Assembly (NCBI RefSeq): GCF_000250985.1
Contig: NW_013524649.1
Location: 254,258-318,257, forward strand
Origin: Nematocida parisii ERTm1
Lineage: Eukaryota > Microsporidia
Length of the DNA: 64,000 nt
Reading direction: 5' to 3'
Shown here: positions 9,550-19,217 of the stretch, one piece after another
How positions within the stretch are numbered: position 1 is the first letter of the stretch
How the letters are laid out: every line of letters begins with the position of its first letter
The notes under the pieces: model-generated
What the model was told of the DNA's origin: nothing
The model's database searches: none
What the model saw: the letters and a program-made list of their open reading frames with translations, nothing else
Made by a program: the position numbers and the translations under genes

Positions 9550-10473
9550 CTAAATATCTGACATGTCCTCTTCCTCAGTGTCTTCATACGATAATAGTTC
9601 TTTCTCTTCTTTCTCGTCTTTTTCTTCATTAAATTTACAATTATCTGCTTTGTGCTCAAGAAAATATCCTTGTTTCTGCAGTGTGCCCATATACGTATTT
9701 ACTTTCTTGGGTACTCGACTGGATGGACATGTGTCTTTAAGTATACATTTGTCACAGAGCGGAATTCGCTTGCATATTACTGTCCCATGATGATCAAAGG
9801 CCGGGGGGACTTTTCCCCAAAGACTAAATGGAAACATGTTTTCTATACTCTGCTGCATCTTAAGACTGTTCACGTTCTTTTTCTTAGACCATTCATGTAT
9901 CATGTTTAAATTTGGGGCATTAAGATTTTTAAGCCAGCCAAGTCTATATATAGCACGGCACATAGGAGCAGTAAGAACAATCTCATCCACCCGATTCCAT
10001 GCATGATACATGATCATACTTGCTCGCAGGTTATTTATTATTGCGAACCTCAATAAACTGTTTGTTGTGTTGGGTATTTCGTTATACTTAATAATGTACA
10101 TTCCAAGATTCTTAATGCTAATTGCATCTTTAATTGATATTCTATTTTTCAAGCATGCTCTTATTTCTATAGAAGTAGCTCTGGCTATTTCAACAGGATT
10201 TATTACGCCCTCCTTAGAGCATGTCCAGTTGCTTGCAGGCAGTTCTTCTGTGCTCTTTGCCCTAAGCTGTATTAACTTCTTAATCTTAAACATACTTTGC
10301 TTAATTGATAATTTACCTGATAGTACGTAGTAAAAAAGAATGTAAACTCGCTTTAGCCGCTGATCTTCAATATCTTGAATTTCGCTGGGCAGGTCTGTGT
10401 AGTAGTCACTTTCACTTTTTTCTCTTTTCTCCCATGCATCGAATAGATCAAGCAGCACTTTATTCTTATCCAT
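9550..10473 (-). CDS. endonuclease III-like (HhH-GPD) protein, probably inactive
   Basis: 307 aa. Residues about 150-255 follow the layout of the endonuclease III family: a helical block, then RAIYRLGWL, PFSLWGKVPPAFDHHG, and a cysteine cluster CKRIPLCDKCILKDTC like the Nth [4Fe-4S] loop. The spacing here is C-x5-C-x2-C-x5-C rather than the usual x6 first gap. Laid gap-free onto the Nth helix-hairpin-helix region, NLRASMIMYHAW stands where GRKTANVV is expected, so the catalytic Lys becomes Arg. LTAPMCR stands where VDTHIFR is expected, so the catalytic Asp is lost. I infer a DNA-binding or structural Fe-S protein without glycosylase/lyase activity, or a very divergent enzyme. The C-terminus is an acidic Asp/Glu tail. 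Confidence 0.55.
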   Translation of the reverse strand: MDKNKVLLDLFDAWEKREKSESDYYTDLPSEIQDIEDQRLKRVYILFYYVLSGKLSIKQSMFKIKKLIQLRAKSTEELPASNWTCSKEGVINPVEIARATSIEIRACLKNRISIKDAISIKNLGMYIIKYNEIPNTTNSLLRFAIINNLRASMIMYHAWNRVDEIVLTAPMCRAIYRLGWLKNLNAPNLNMIHEWSKKKNVNSLKMQQSIENMFPFSLWGKVPPAFDHHGTVICKRIPLCDKCILKDTCPSSRVPKKVNTYMGTLQKQGYFLEHKADNCKFNEEKDEKEEKELLSYEDTEEEDMSDI

Positions 10474-10652
10474 AGAAAATTTTCAAGAATAAAAGAAAGA
10501 ATAAAAACCAAAAAATAAAATGAAAACAGACTTATATAAATAGAAATATATCTGGTTTTGTGTAGAATATTAACGAACCAAGAATATTTTAAAAAGGAAT
10601 TTCTGGGCGCATTATATGAAAAGCTTAAAGAGTTTTTTTATTTTAAGATTTA

Positions 10653-11967
10653 ATGGAAAGAGTGAAAGTCTTCCTGCGAGTGAAGGGAGAGAAGAGAGAC
10701 GGGTCATTTATGTTTTCTGATAATTCAGTTATAGACAAAACTGGGATGTATGACTTTGATAGAATATTTTATGGATCAAATCAGGATGATGTGTTCCAAA
10801 GTGTATCTCCACTGATTAGCATGGCCTTAAATGGGTATAGCACAACAGTATTTACATATGGGCAAACTGGGAGTGGTAAGACATATACAATGGAAGGGAC
10901 AGAAGAGAGTTTGGGGCTTATTCCACTAACTATAAAGAAGATATATTCAGAGAATGTTAGTAAAGTTACTTTGTCCGTTATAGAAGTGTATAATGAAAAG
11001 ATTTACGATTTACTATCTATGAATCAGGTGAATGTAAGGGAGAGCACGGCTGGTGTGGTTCTGGATAGGATTCAGGTGGTAGAGTGCAATAAGTTTGAGG
11101 AGGCAATGGAAGTGTTTCGGAGTGGAATACGAAACAGAACGACTGGATCAAATGGAGTAAATTCCCGGAGCAGTCGCAGTCACATGGTATTTACCATTTC
11201 ATTAGAAAAGCCCAGTGAAACCTATACAATTGAGTCAAAAATAACACTAGTGGACTTGGCTGGATCTGAAAAGCTGTCATATGACAGTTCTGTAAAGAGT
11301 GAGCGAGAAGATGCAAGGCAGTCGATTGGCTTTATGAGCAAAAGACTGAAAACATCTGAAAAAACGTTAGAAACAAGTAATATAAACAAAAGTCTTCTGT
11401 GTCTCAGCAGAATAATAAGCACCCTTTCAGCAGACAGCAAGGCAAAGCACATAAACTACAGAGACTCAAAGCTTACTTTTATATTAAGAGACTCTCTTAG
11501 TCAGAACTCCAATCTGGCGATAATTGGAACAGTAGATCCAGAGGACCAAACAGAAACAAAAAGTACAATTAGCTTCCTTTCGGCTGCAAAGAAAATAAAA
11601 CTAACCCCGCAGCTTAAAACTAATGAGAAAGTAGCAGAAAAGCTAATTAACCAGATAAAGTGCTTAACTGCACAGAATCAGAATTTAAAAGATCAGGCTG
11701 AGTATTCTGCAGGAAAAAGCCCAAAAAAACAGTGCAAAAGTGTATTTAGAGGCCATATCTTCCTCAATAGAAGAGATGACTGCACTAATTCAGAGAGTAA
11801 CTGCCGCGACATCCTCTGCCAACAGAATACATGAGCAAGTAAAAACTGTAAAGCTGAAAAACAATGAATTGGGGAATCTTCTGTTCGATCAATTAATTGA
11901 AAATAACAAAAAACAAATATTTCAAGATTTAAATATTATCCAAGATATAAAAATAACACCAAAATAG
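10653..11967 (+). CDS. kinesin motor protein, one frameshift near C-terminus
   Basis: An N-terminal kinesin motor with P-loop GQTGSGKT (residues 70-77), switch I NSRSSRSH (170-177) and switch II DLAGSE (201-206), followed by NINKSLLCLSRII and the neck. The first frame ends at 11834. A second frame continues with a coiled-coil-like tail (SSIEEMTALIQRV...LIENNKKQIFQDL) to 11967. Removing one A from the A5 run (11714-11718) or the A7 run (11723-11729) joins them into about 437 aa. This is small for a kinesin: motor plus a short coiled coil. It moves on microtubules, presumably in the intranuclear spindle, but I cannot assign a kinesin family. If the shift is real, the tail is replaced by about 27 unrelated residues. 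Confidence 0.88.
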
Positions 11968-12111
11968 CGAATTTACTAAATACAGAAAAATCTATAAGAA
12001 TGCTTGATATTCTTATAGCTATAGTGGTATTAAAGCAGTGGCTGCGATAGACTTTTAATTTGTTAGTTTTAAAACTCAACTTTCTTAAATATTTTTACTT
12101 TTTATTTGGCA

Positions 12112-12747
12112 ATGAGTATGGATATGGAGAATATGTCACCACGGCACAAGCTAAACCAAGAGTGGGTATGGTGGTTTGACTGCCAAGATAAAAAATATAC
12201 AAATAATGACAATTGGAGCGACTGTTTACAAAAACTAGGGACTGTTTCGGATATAGAGGTGTTCTGGAGTACATTAAAAGAAATCGGTGATTTATGTGTA
12301 TTGCCCACTAGCTCAAATCTTCATTTTTTCAGAACTGGGATAGAGCCTATGTGGGAAGACCCACGCAATGCATCTGGTGGCAAGTGGGTTCTAGAACTAT
12401 CCTTTGGAACAAACCCAAACCAAATATGGGCAAACACTTTACTTTTCTGTCTTTCTGAGTCTGTTATGGTGAGATCTGCAGATGGCGTTCTAAAGGATTC
12501 TATGGTCTCAGAGGCAGCAATAGATAAAAGCTATTCAAATGCTATTTGTGGTGCAGTTTTCTCTCCACGTAAGAACTACGTAAGGATAAGCATATGGACA
12601 AGCATAAAGGACAAGAAGGTTATGCGAATAGGTGAGTTATGGAGGGCGTTTGCAGAAATACCAGAGTCATCTAAACTTATTTTTAAAGCACACGAAAATG
12701 CACTTAAAGGATCAAGGGATTCCTCCACGGATGTCTTTTCTTTATAA
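12112..12747 (+). CDS. translation initiation factor eIF4E
   Basis: 211 aa from the ATG at 12112 (MSMDMENMSPRHKL). It binds the mRNA 5' cap and recruits eIF4G. Seen: LNQEWVWWFD (strand 1, with the family's conserved tryptophans), FWSTLKEIGDL (helix with the eIF4G-contact region), FRTGIEPMWEDPRNASGGKWVLEL (cap-binding Trp-x-Glu block, about residues 75-98), and CGAVFSPRKNYVRISIWT (C-terminal strand with basic residues that contact cap phosphates). Length fits the family (about 210-220). A T-rich tract (TTTTTACTTTTTATTT) lies just upstream. Confidence 0.93.
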   Translation: MSMDMENMSPRHKLNQEWVWWFDCQDKKYTNNDNWSDCLQKLGTVSDIEVFWSTLKEIGDLCVLPTSSNLHFFRTGIEPMWEDPRNASGGKWVLELSFGTNPNQIWANTLLFCLSESVMVRSADGVLKDSMVSEAAIDKSYSNAICGAVFSPRKNYVRISIWTSIKDKKVMRIGELWRAFAEIPESSKLIFKAHENALKGSRDSSTDVFSL

Positions 12748-12990
12748 GGGCTTGTTAGAATAAATTCAGCACAGTTCATAGAAGTGGTATGATTGGCATG
12801 GAAGTGCAATATATAGATGAACGAATAGGGAATAGGAATAAAATATTTATTTAAATGAAAATTAGTTTAAAATATTCATTAGAAATAACCATAAAAAGAT
12901 GAAAGAATGGAGATTATTGCTAGATTAATCGTATAAAGGTCAAAATAGCACCAAAATAACGATTTCTGGTTATTTCGGATTATGCATGGT

Positions 12991-13913
12991 CTATAATATT
13001 ACAGAAAGAGATTTCAGTAGTAAACAGGACTTACACACACCCTCTGCACCAGAACAGTTCTTTCCGCATTCTTTGCATGGATGGCTTTCCATCTGGTGTG
13101 AGTGTTTTTGCACGTGCTTTCCTGACTTGATAATTTTTAGAATTGATTGTGGATTTGTCTTTTCTAAGGCTTTTATGTATGTTCTGGCGTATCCCCGGAA
13201 TGCACCGGGCGAGTACTTGCACTCAGTTGAAAAATACGGTAGGTTGTTGTAAAAGGCATACATTACTATTTCTTTCTCGTATACATCTGCAAGTGGTTTG
13301 CACCGGGGTATTACATCTTTAGACGTTGTCTGTGTTATTGGATGTGCACACTTAACTAGTCTATTCATGTCTCCTCGGAAGTAGTTCAAAAGAATAGTTT
13401 CTGCTATGTCATCTGCATTGTGCCCAGTAGCAATCATGTCCCCATTTAGAAGTTTGGCACCATCTTCTAGCGCACCTCGCCTAAACACTCCGCAGTATGT
13501 GCAGTTGCTCTTTCTACCAATTTTATCCACTACTTTATCCATCGTATATCCGTATATCTCGTCATAATCATTATTTTTAATGGAATCATTAGATCTTTCT
13601 CATTTGTGTGCACTACCTCTATTGACTTGTCTCTGTATCCTGATATCCCTTCATCAATACATAAAAGCCTCAGCTCCAAACCGTACTGGTGTCTTTTGTT
13701 CAGTATATTAAGAATGTGTGCCAAAACAGTCGAATCCTTCCCTCCGCTTACACCAATTATTAATCTTGTAGTGCCTTTAAACATCTCTGTTTCTTTGATT
13801 GTACTGTGCACCTGGTCTTCTATACTGCGGACAAAACACTTTTTACATAACTTCATTTTTGTTGATGGCCGGATTGTTATAGCTGGCTGTATTTTACACT
13901 CATTACAACCCAT
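12991..13913 (-). CDS. NCS6: cytoplasmic tRNA 2-thiolation protein 1, one frameshift
   Basis: Two frames (start to about 13566, then to 12991) give about 307 aa. The N-terminus at ATG 13913 is MGCNECKIQPAITIRPS, then CKKCF (zinc site) and the PP-loop GVSGGKDSTVLAHIL. After the break come NCTYCGVFRRGAL, TGHNADDIAETILLNYFRGD, PRCKPL, TECKYSPGAFRGYARTYI and a C-terminal CKECGKNCSGAEGVCKSC zinc motif. All are hallmarks of Ctu1/Ncs6, which with Ctu2 thiolates U34 of Lys, Gln and Glu tRNAs. One missing base at about 13566 restores KIMIYDEIYGYTMDKVV. An in-frame ATG further upstream (14030) would add 39 non-family residues and is unlikely. A sequencing indel is the simplest explanation. Confidence 0.88.
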
Positions 13914-13944
13914 TTGAGGAAATAAAAAAACAGAAAATTTTACT

Positions 13945-13954
13945 ATAACCCGAA
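13945..13954. promoter_or_regulatory. ATAACCCGAA motif upstream of CTU1
   Basis: Exact decamer 31 bases upstream of the inferred CTU1 start, with CCCGAA on the strand opposite to the gene. It is the same sequence as at 26101 and 36476. Function is inferred only from recurrence in promoter positions. Confidence 0.3.
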
Positions 13955-14398
13955 TACAGAAATGAAATTGAAATATTTCAGAATTCTTTATAGACAGTCT
14001 CTCTTCTTTCTTTTTATAATTAATACTCAAATTTTACAGATCTAATACCCCAAGCCAATTCAAGCTGTGATTTTATTTATAAAATTCTATTTATAATTAT
14101 TTGAAAAGCCTTCATAAACACAAAGCACTGGTAGACTTTATATTTTTTGTAAGGCATAAATAATATTTTATTTTTAATAAATCATGCATAGCTCACATTT
14201 TTTATAAAAGTAACAATCGCGTGAGTATTAAAATAAACTAGTCGATTTCACCAAAATACTACATAAATACATAAACAAATACTACTGTACAAATAATATT
14301 TAATAATCTTTAATAATCTTTAATATACACCAAATTATACTGTACAATACCATATACCCCTAAATAACCATATCTTTACAAATTTAGGCATATATTAT
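13955..14398. other. AT-rich spacer, no gene seen
   Basis: I see no convincing frame or RNA. It holds a short direct repeat (TAATCTTTAATAATCTTTAA, about 14301-14325). A segment at 14150-14210 (TAAGGCATAAATAATATTTT..TTTTTAATAAATCATG) resembles about 55 bases near 35750-35810, roughly four in five bases alike by eye. Confidence 0.5.
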
Positions 14399-15389
14399 TT
14401 AGCCCGAATGTGATAAATAAGTAACTGCACCTATACTACTCATTATAACCATCCATTTACATGTTATAAAACTTAAAATTAAACTTAGCAAAACTATCAG
14501 CATAATATTCAGCATGTCTAATGTATATTTAGGTTTCTCTAGTTCTTCTGATTTTTGGTCTTCTGTCAGTTGATTGGTTTTTAATTTTATCCACTTTCTC
14601 ATCTTAGTATAAATAAATCGCAGTATAATAATATTACTGTATATAAAAGTAAACCAAATTATAAAATTACATGCTAGGCCCATATAAGTACCCCCTAATA
14701 AATAAAATATTTTTGTCTTATAATACAGAACAAGAAGATTAGTACTGCATATTACACCAAGTATACACAGCTCTAGGGTTCTTAATGAGATAATACTTAA
14801 TTTTTGTGCATTAGAGAAATAGCTGTTAAAGAACACTCCTATATACAAAGCCAGTGCAAAATAGAAAACAGATGTTACAAATAAGTACACAATAACATTT
14901 ACAAATCCCAGGATAGCTAACGGCCACATCCAGTCATTTGGTTTAAGCTCTCCTAAAGAATAGAATAGTCTATAAGCAATAGGCAAAATACTTAAAATGG
15001 CTATACTATATGAAAATAGAAATATTGAAATAAGCAAAAATACATAAATATAATATCTAATAGTGCTGGAAATAGATGAGCTGAACTGTGACTCAATTGA
15101 ATTGAATATGTTATCAAAAATCTTAAGAATATTAGATGAAATAGATGCCATGAACATACAAAACATATTCTTAACCATATTTTCCTGGAACATATCCATT
15201 CCCCCATTGTGCCATGTTGCTTTGTGGTTGGAGTTGATTTGTTTCTTGTACTACTTCCAATTTTACTTCTGGCTGTGCTAACGAATCTTCAGTGGTTTCA
15301 AATGCATTATTTTCGTTAATATGCGCATTAAATCCTGCTTCTTTTGCGGACTCAATAACCGAGTTTAATGATTTCATGAGTTTATCCAT
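14399..15389 (-). CDS. YIF1-like Golgi membrane protein, one frameshift
   Basis: A 72-codon frame (15171-15389) and a 266-codon frame (14399-15199) overlap. Dropping one base from the five-base C run at 15201-15205 joins them into about 329 aa. The join gives SNMAQWGMDMFQENMVKNMF, resembling the region just before the membrane part of Yif1 proteins (an M-A-x-x-G-x-x-x amphipathic stretch). The N-terminus is hydrophilic. The C-terminal two thirds hold five hydrophobic segments (around YYIYVFLLISIFLF, AILGFVNVIVYLFV, TLELCILGVICSTNLLVLYY, LLGGTYMGLACNFIIWFTFIY and MLNIMLIVLLSLILSFI), as in Yip1/Yif1 proteins acting with Rab GTPases in ER-Golgi transport. Without the join, the larger frame alone is still a polytopic membrane protein. 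Family call is moderate. Confidence 0.6.
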
Positions 15390-15611
15390 CTCCTGTTAAA
15401 TTTTCTGGTTGATTATGTGATTCAATATGTTCCCATTTGCTTGTTCATGCATACGCCAATTGGTTGCTCTTTAAATATTTTTGTGCATCTAAGACGAATT
15501 AGTATATTTATACTTAAAGTAAATGAAAGATATTCTATTGAAAAATAGACCAGATTAAAATTAAAAATAGTTTATTTCTGGATGGATAATAGCGTACAAC
15601 CTGTGTGATTT

Positions 15612-18600
15612 CTAGTATTCTCTTTCATTTGCGATTACGTCTATTTCGATTCTGTCATTTAAGTACCCGGAGAAGGTTTTCTCTTTTCCTTCCAGAAGGA
15701 ATGATCCAAAGCATATAAGATAGAAATATCGCATAAGGTATTCTGTGTTGTCTGTTCTGGTGGCAATTGCTTCATATATATTCTGTATGTGGCTGCATTC
15801 TTTAATAATAGAATCAACTAGATTTTTACTTTCTCGTCCCATGGGAAGGGCCTGTACTAGCTTGGATATTATTTTGTAAGTGTCTGGGTACACAATGTCT
15901 AACTGTTTTTGTTTTAAAAGCTGTTTTCTTTCGGCGCATGTTAGGGTGTTCATGTGCTCTGTGAATCCTATTAATCTGGATATGACCATTCCCGTTGTGG
16001 TTCTTCCTCTTCCCATTTGACATGAAAAGATAAGAATTCTGGGTTTTGGTGCTGCCATGATTATTCTGTATAACTCATCAAATATCTCTGGAAGAGGAGT
16101 CTGCTCGTCTGATATAGGCATTCTATAGTACTTCAGACGACTGTTTATGAATACTTCTTTAGGAGTTAAAACATTTGTACTTATAACAGTCTCAGAGGAC
16201 AGAATGGCTTCACCACTGTGTATTTCTTCATTGTGAAGAACCAATCCGCCCTTCCCAGATTCATTCAGGCAGTCAAGTTTCATTCTTTCTTCTATATCCT
16301 CTACCCACTCTCTGTTAATTCCTTCTGTAATAACATTCTCATATACCATATCTGTAGTACGTAGTACAAATGGGAATCCATCAATATAGACTATAGGCTC
16401 TTGCCGCAGACAGAACCAATGAATCGTTTGTCTAAAAGAGCTCTTTTTATTTGCACTACTTAGATTCATACGCTGAATACTCTCTAATATTTGCGGATTA
16501 TTGAAGTAGTCAACTAATGATTGAACTCCCCAAGCAGTTGGCTGCGCTAGCCCTACAATTATGTCATTGTTAAAGCTCACTGACCGGAAATTACTGCACC
16601 CTTTTATATCGGTTGTATCTGCCTTTATAATTCTTAAGGCAGGGAAGAAGTCATTCTTCAGAATCGTGTGCGGTGTTAGAACATGCCCCCACGGCCGATT
16701 GATTATCTCCATCTTGGTCTCCTGCTCCTCTTCTTGCATAATTGGTGTATTTTCTGGGCTGCCGCCAAAGCGGGATGTTTCCATTGCCTTTATCTCATTC
16801 ACACAGCTTTCATAAATGTTAAGAATATCTTTTCTCTTATTTAGCCAGTCTCTAAATGGAATAGAGGGATTCTCCAGCATGTATGAAGAAAGCGCAATGA
16901 ATAATATATAGTTTATAAGAGATTTCTGGCCAACACACGATGTACTCTGCTCACTGTACACATCTTGGCCCATCACCTCGCTCCAAACAGATCTTACTAT
17001 TAGCTCAGACTGAATTCCATTACTCAGTATTCTAATTAGTGTTTCTATAGATCTTACAAGCCCCGGCCTTGGTAAATTTGGAAGAGGCTCATTAGATTCC
17101 CGAATTTCTTCTGTTTTTGCCATCAAAATAACCAATATCTTAGCGATTTTGTTTCTTCCCAAGTATCCACTTGCTTGCAATATTATCGGGTGTCCTTTAT
17201 GTGAGTTTATAACTGTATACAACATATTCAGCAGGTTAGGATTTAGAGGTGCCTTAGAAATCATTGGGATTCGCACATAGTCAATCTGCTCAGCCCCCAT
17301 TTCATAAACAAACTCTTTGCATGTCTGTACCTTCTTGTCATTCACATTTGCGTGTTTTGTGCTGATTTTATTCACCTCATTGGTGAACAGCATGATTTCT
17401 CCTTGTTTTTGGCTTCCTTCGTTTCTTATTCTACGCACCAATATCTTTTCCTGATTATCGACTAATTCCTCTGTTAGCCCAGGAATAGTTCTTATGTTGC
17501 TGGTTGGATCAATTCGATCTCTCTCAGAATGAGGCACTCCTTCTATATAAACTACCGGCTCTGCCCGGAGATTTAGCCATAGCGCAGAAGTCTGCAAGAA
17601 AGACACATCTGTTTTAAGATTTGGCTGGTGAATCTGCAAAACCAATGGCTGTGTTTTTTTTGCTCGGTTCTTTTCCTTTTCAAAGAGCTTATTCATGTCC
17701 CGGTCTGCTTGAAGTATAGTCCCTGCTCCTATTATTGCTGTCCAGCCTTGATCAATTGGCTTGTGCTGAGTAATTATAGCAGGAATAAATAAATCCTCGC
17801 TTAGAACACTAGAAGAAATCTCCTGAATTATTCCCTGAACAACTGAAGATCCGCTTGCCCACTCAATAAAAGAACACTTCATCTCTTGCTTTTTATAAAT
17901 TGCGTATAGAATTAGTGAGATGTAATTCTCAAGATATACCTGGCACCTCTTTAATGCCGTCTTAGTTCTGTTGTTCTGGAATCGCAGTATGCTTTCTAAG
18001 AGCAGCGCAAGAAGATTATACTCAGCAGAGCTCATAACAGTGTTCACTAAAACCCGTACACTTGGCAGATTCATTGCGTTCACTAATCGTTCAATCACCA
18101 AGTACTTTCCCTTTAGAGCTCTTTCCAGAACAGGAATAACATTTCCAGATTTAATTAAAAATTCTGGTAAATTCTCTTTTGGGTGCACGCTCTCAATCGA
18201 TTTGATCACTTTTGTAAAGATAGAAAGCTTGTTCAGTGCCTCCACACTCTGTTTCTTGTTTATTACCTCCCGCAAAAGGCACAGACTCATTCCATACGAG
18301 GTTTTATCAAGCCCATTACTTGAATTAAATCCAATACTGTACTCAGAATAAGCAGAGCCTAAAACCTCTTCCTCTCTGTTAAGTAGCACATCAAGTACAG
18401 ATATAAATGACTCTCTGTTATTAATCCTGTTTATTGGTACTCTGTAATATCTTATCCCGTCTATTTTCTTAAACACTTCTCTAACCGTCTCCACCTTTCT
18501 TACATATATATTACTGGCCCACAGAATTTTTGGGGTTTTCTCAGTATATACCTTTATAAATCCTCCTGATAAATTTGCCAATTCCTGCACATCCTTCTTT

Positions 18601-18956
18601 ATTCTCTCCTCCATCTCTTCCATTCTCTTATAAGATATGCCAACAAATGACTTAATATTAGAAAATGGCGCCTTCTTGTCCTTCAGGAGGAATGGCAGTC
18701 CATTTATGTATATAACTGGCTGATCTCTTAAATTTATCCAAATAAGCTTTTTCTTGTAGAAGTTCGCTATATTATGAATCCCTTCTGCTGTCGGCTGTGA
18801 TAACCCAAAAATATTCCCAGTTTTCCGGAAGTTGTTCACCCCCACAAACCCAGTTTCATTTTTATATTCATCTAAGATGCAGGGAGGCACTTCCTCCTTC
18901 AGAATTGATAGTTCTGTTAACACTAATGGCACGTACCTGCCTTCTACTTGCTTCAT
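15612..18956 (-). CDS. paladin-like three-domain cysteine phosphatase
   Basis: 1114 aa built from three related units, each opened by a W-x-x-L-R-x-x-P-V/I-x-Y-I-x-G-x-P motif: WINLRDQPVIYINGLPF (about 73-89), WLNLRAEPVVYIEGVPH (about 460-480) and WFCLRQEPIVYIDGFPF (about 840-860). Only the third unit has a full active-site signature, FSCQMGRGRTTTG, with Cys979 and Arg985 (CX5R). The second unit has LQASGYLGRNK at the matching place (about residue 595) without cysteine. No CX5R is apparent in the first. This is the organisation of paladin/PALD1 proteins, related to PTP-like phosphatases that act on inositol phosphates. The substrate here is unknown. It is by far the longest enzyme gene intact in this half of the window; why a reduced genome keeps it is unclear. 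Confidence 0.85.
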   Translation of the reverse strand: MKQVEGRYVPLVLTELSILKEEVPPCILDEYKNETGFVGVNNFRKTGNIFGLSQPTAEGIHNIANFYKKKLIWINLRDQPVIYINGLPFLLKDKKAPFSNIKSFVGISYKRMEEMEERIKKDVQELANLSGGFIKVYTEKTPKILWASNIYVRKVETVREVFKKIDGIRYYRVPINRINNRESFISVLDVLLNREEEVLGSAYSEYSIGFNSSNGLDKTSYGMSLCLLREVINKKQSVEALNKLSIFTKVIKSIESVHPKENLPEFLIKSGNVIPVLERALKGKYLVIERLVNAMNLPSVRVLVNTVMSSAEYNLLALLLESILRFQNNRTKTALKRCQVYLENYISLILYAIYKKQEMKCSFIEWASGSSVVQGIIQEISSSVLSEDLFIPAIITQHKPIDQGWTAIIGAGTILQADRDMNKLFEKEKNRAKKTQPLVLQIHQPNLKTDVSFLQTSALWLNLRAEPVVYIEGVPHSERDRIDPTSNIRTIPGLTEELVDNQEKILVRRIRNEGSQKQGEIMLFTNEVNKISTKHANVNDKKVQTCKEFVYEMGAEQIDYVRIPMISKAPLNPNLLNMLYTVINSHKGHPIILQASGYLGRNKIAKILVILMAKTEEIRESNEPLPNLPRPGLVRSIETLIRILSNGIQSELIVRSVWSEVMGQDVYSEQSTSCVGQKSLINYILFIALSSYMLENPSIPFRDWLNKRKDILNIYESCVNEIKAMETSRFGGSPENTPIMQEEEQETKMEIINRPWGHVLTPHTILKNDFFPALRIIKADTTDIKGCSNFRSVSFNNDIIVGLAQPTAWGVQSLVDYFNNPQILESIQRMNLSSANKKSSFRQTIHWFCLRQEPIVYIDGFPFVLRTTDMVYENVITEGINREWVEDIEERMKLDCLNESGKGGLVLHNEEIHSGEAILSSETVISTNVLTPKEVFINSRLKYYRMPISDEQTPLPEIFDELYRIIMAAPKPRILIFSCQMGRGRTTTGMVISRLIGFTEHMNTLTCAERKQLLKQKQLDIVYPDTYKIISKLVQALPMGRESKNLVDSIIKECSHIQNIYEAIATRTDNTEYLMRYFYLICFGSFLLEGKEKTFSGYLNDRIEIDVIANEREY

Positions 18957-19180
18957 GTGAAATAAAAATATTTAAAAGAAATAACTTATAACAATCAAAA
19001 GTGTGTGCATTTCTGGAAATAAATCCAAAAAAAGACAATCTTATTTAAAATTAATTTAAAATTAAATAAAAACGGAAATTTAAATAAAATGCCTGATATT
19101 TCAATAATTTTACTCAGATTGGCCATGTGAGAACGCTTTCTGGCGTGTAAAACAAACAATAAAATATTTTCATATAAAAT

Positions 19181-19200
19181 AAAACCCGATGTAACCCGAA
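19181..19200. promoter_or_regulatory. tandem AACCCGA doublet
   Basis: AAAACCCGAT directly followed by GTAACCCGAA, two 10-base units. A nearly identical doublet (ATAACCCGAT ATAACCCGAA) lies at 26091-26110. This copy lies 225 bases upstream of the paladin-like start and just past the exosome-subunit stop. Role unknown. Confidence 0.35.
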
Positions 19201-19217
19201 AATACAACAATCAATAT

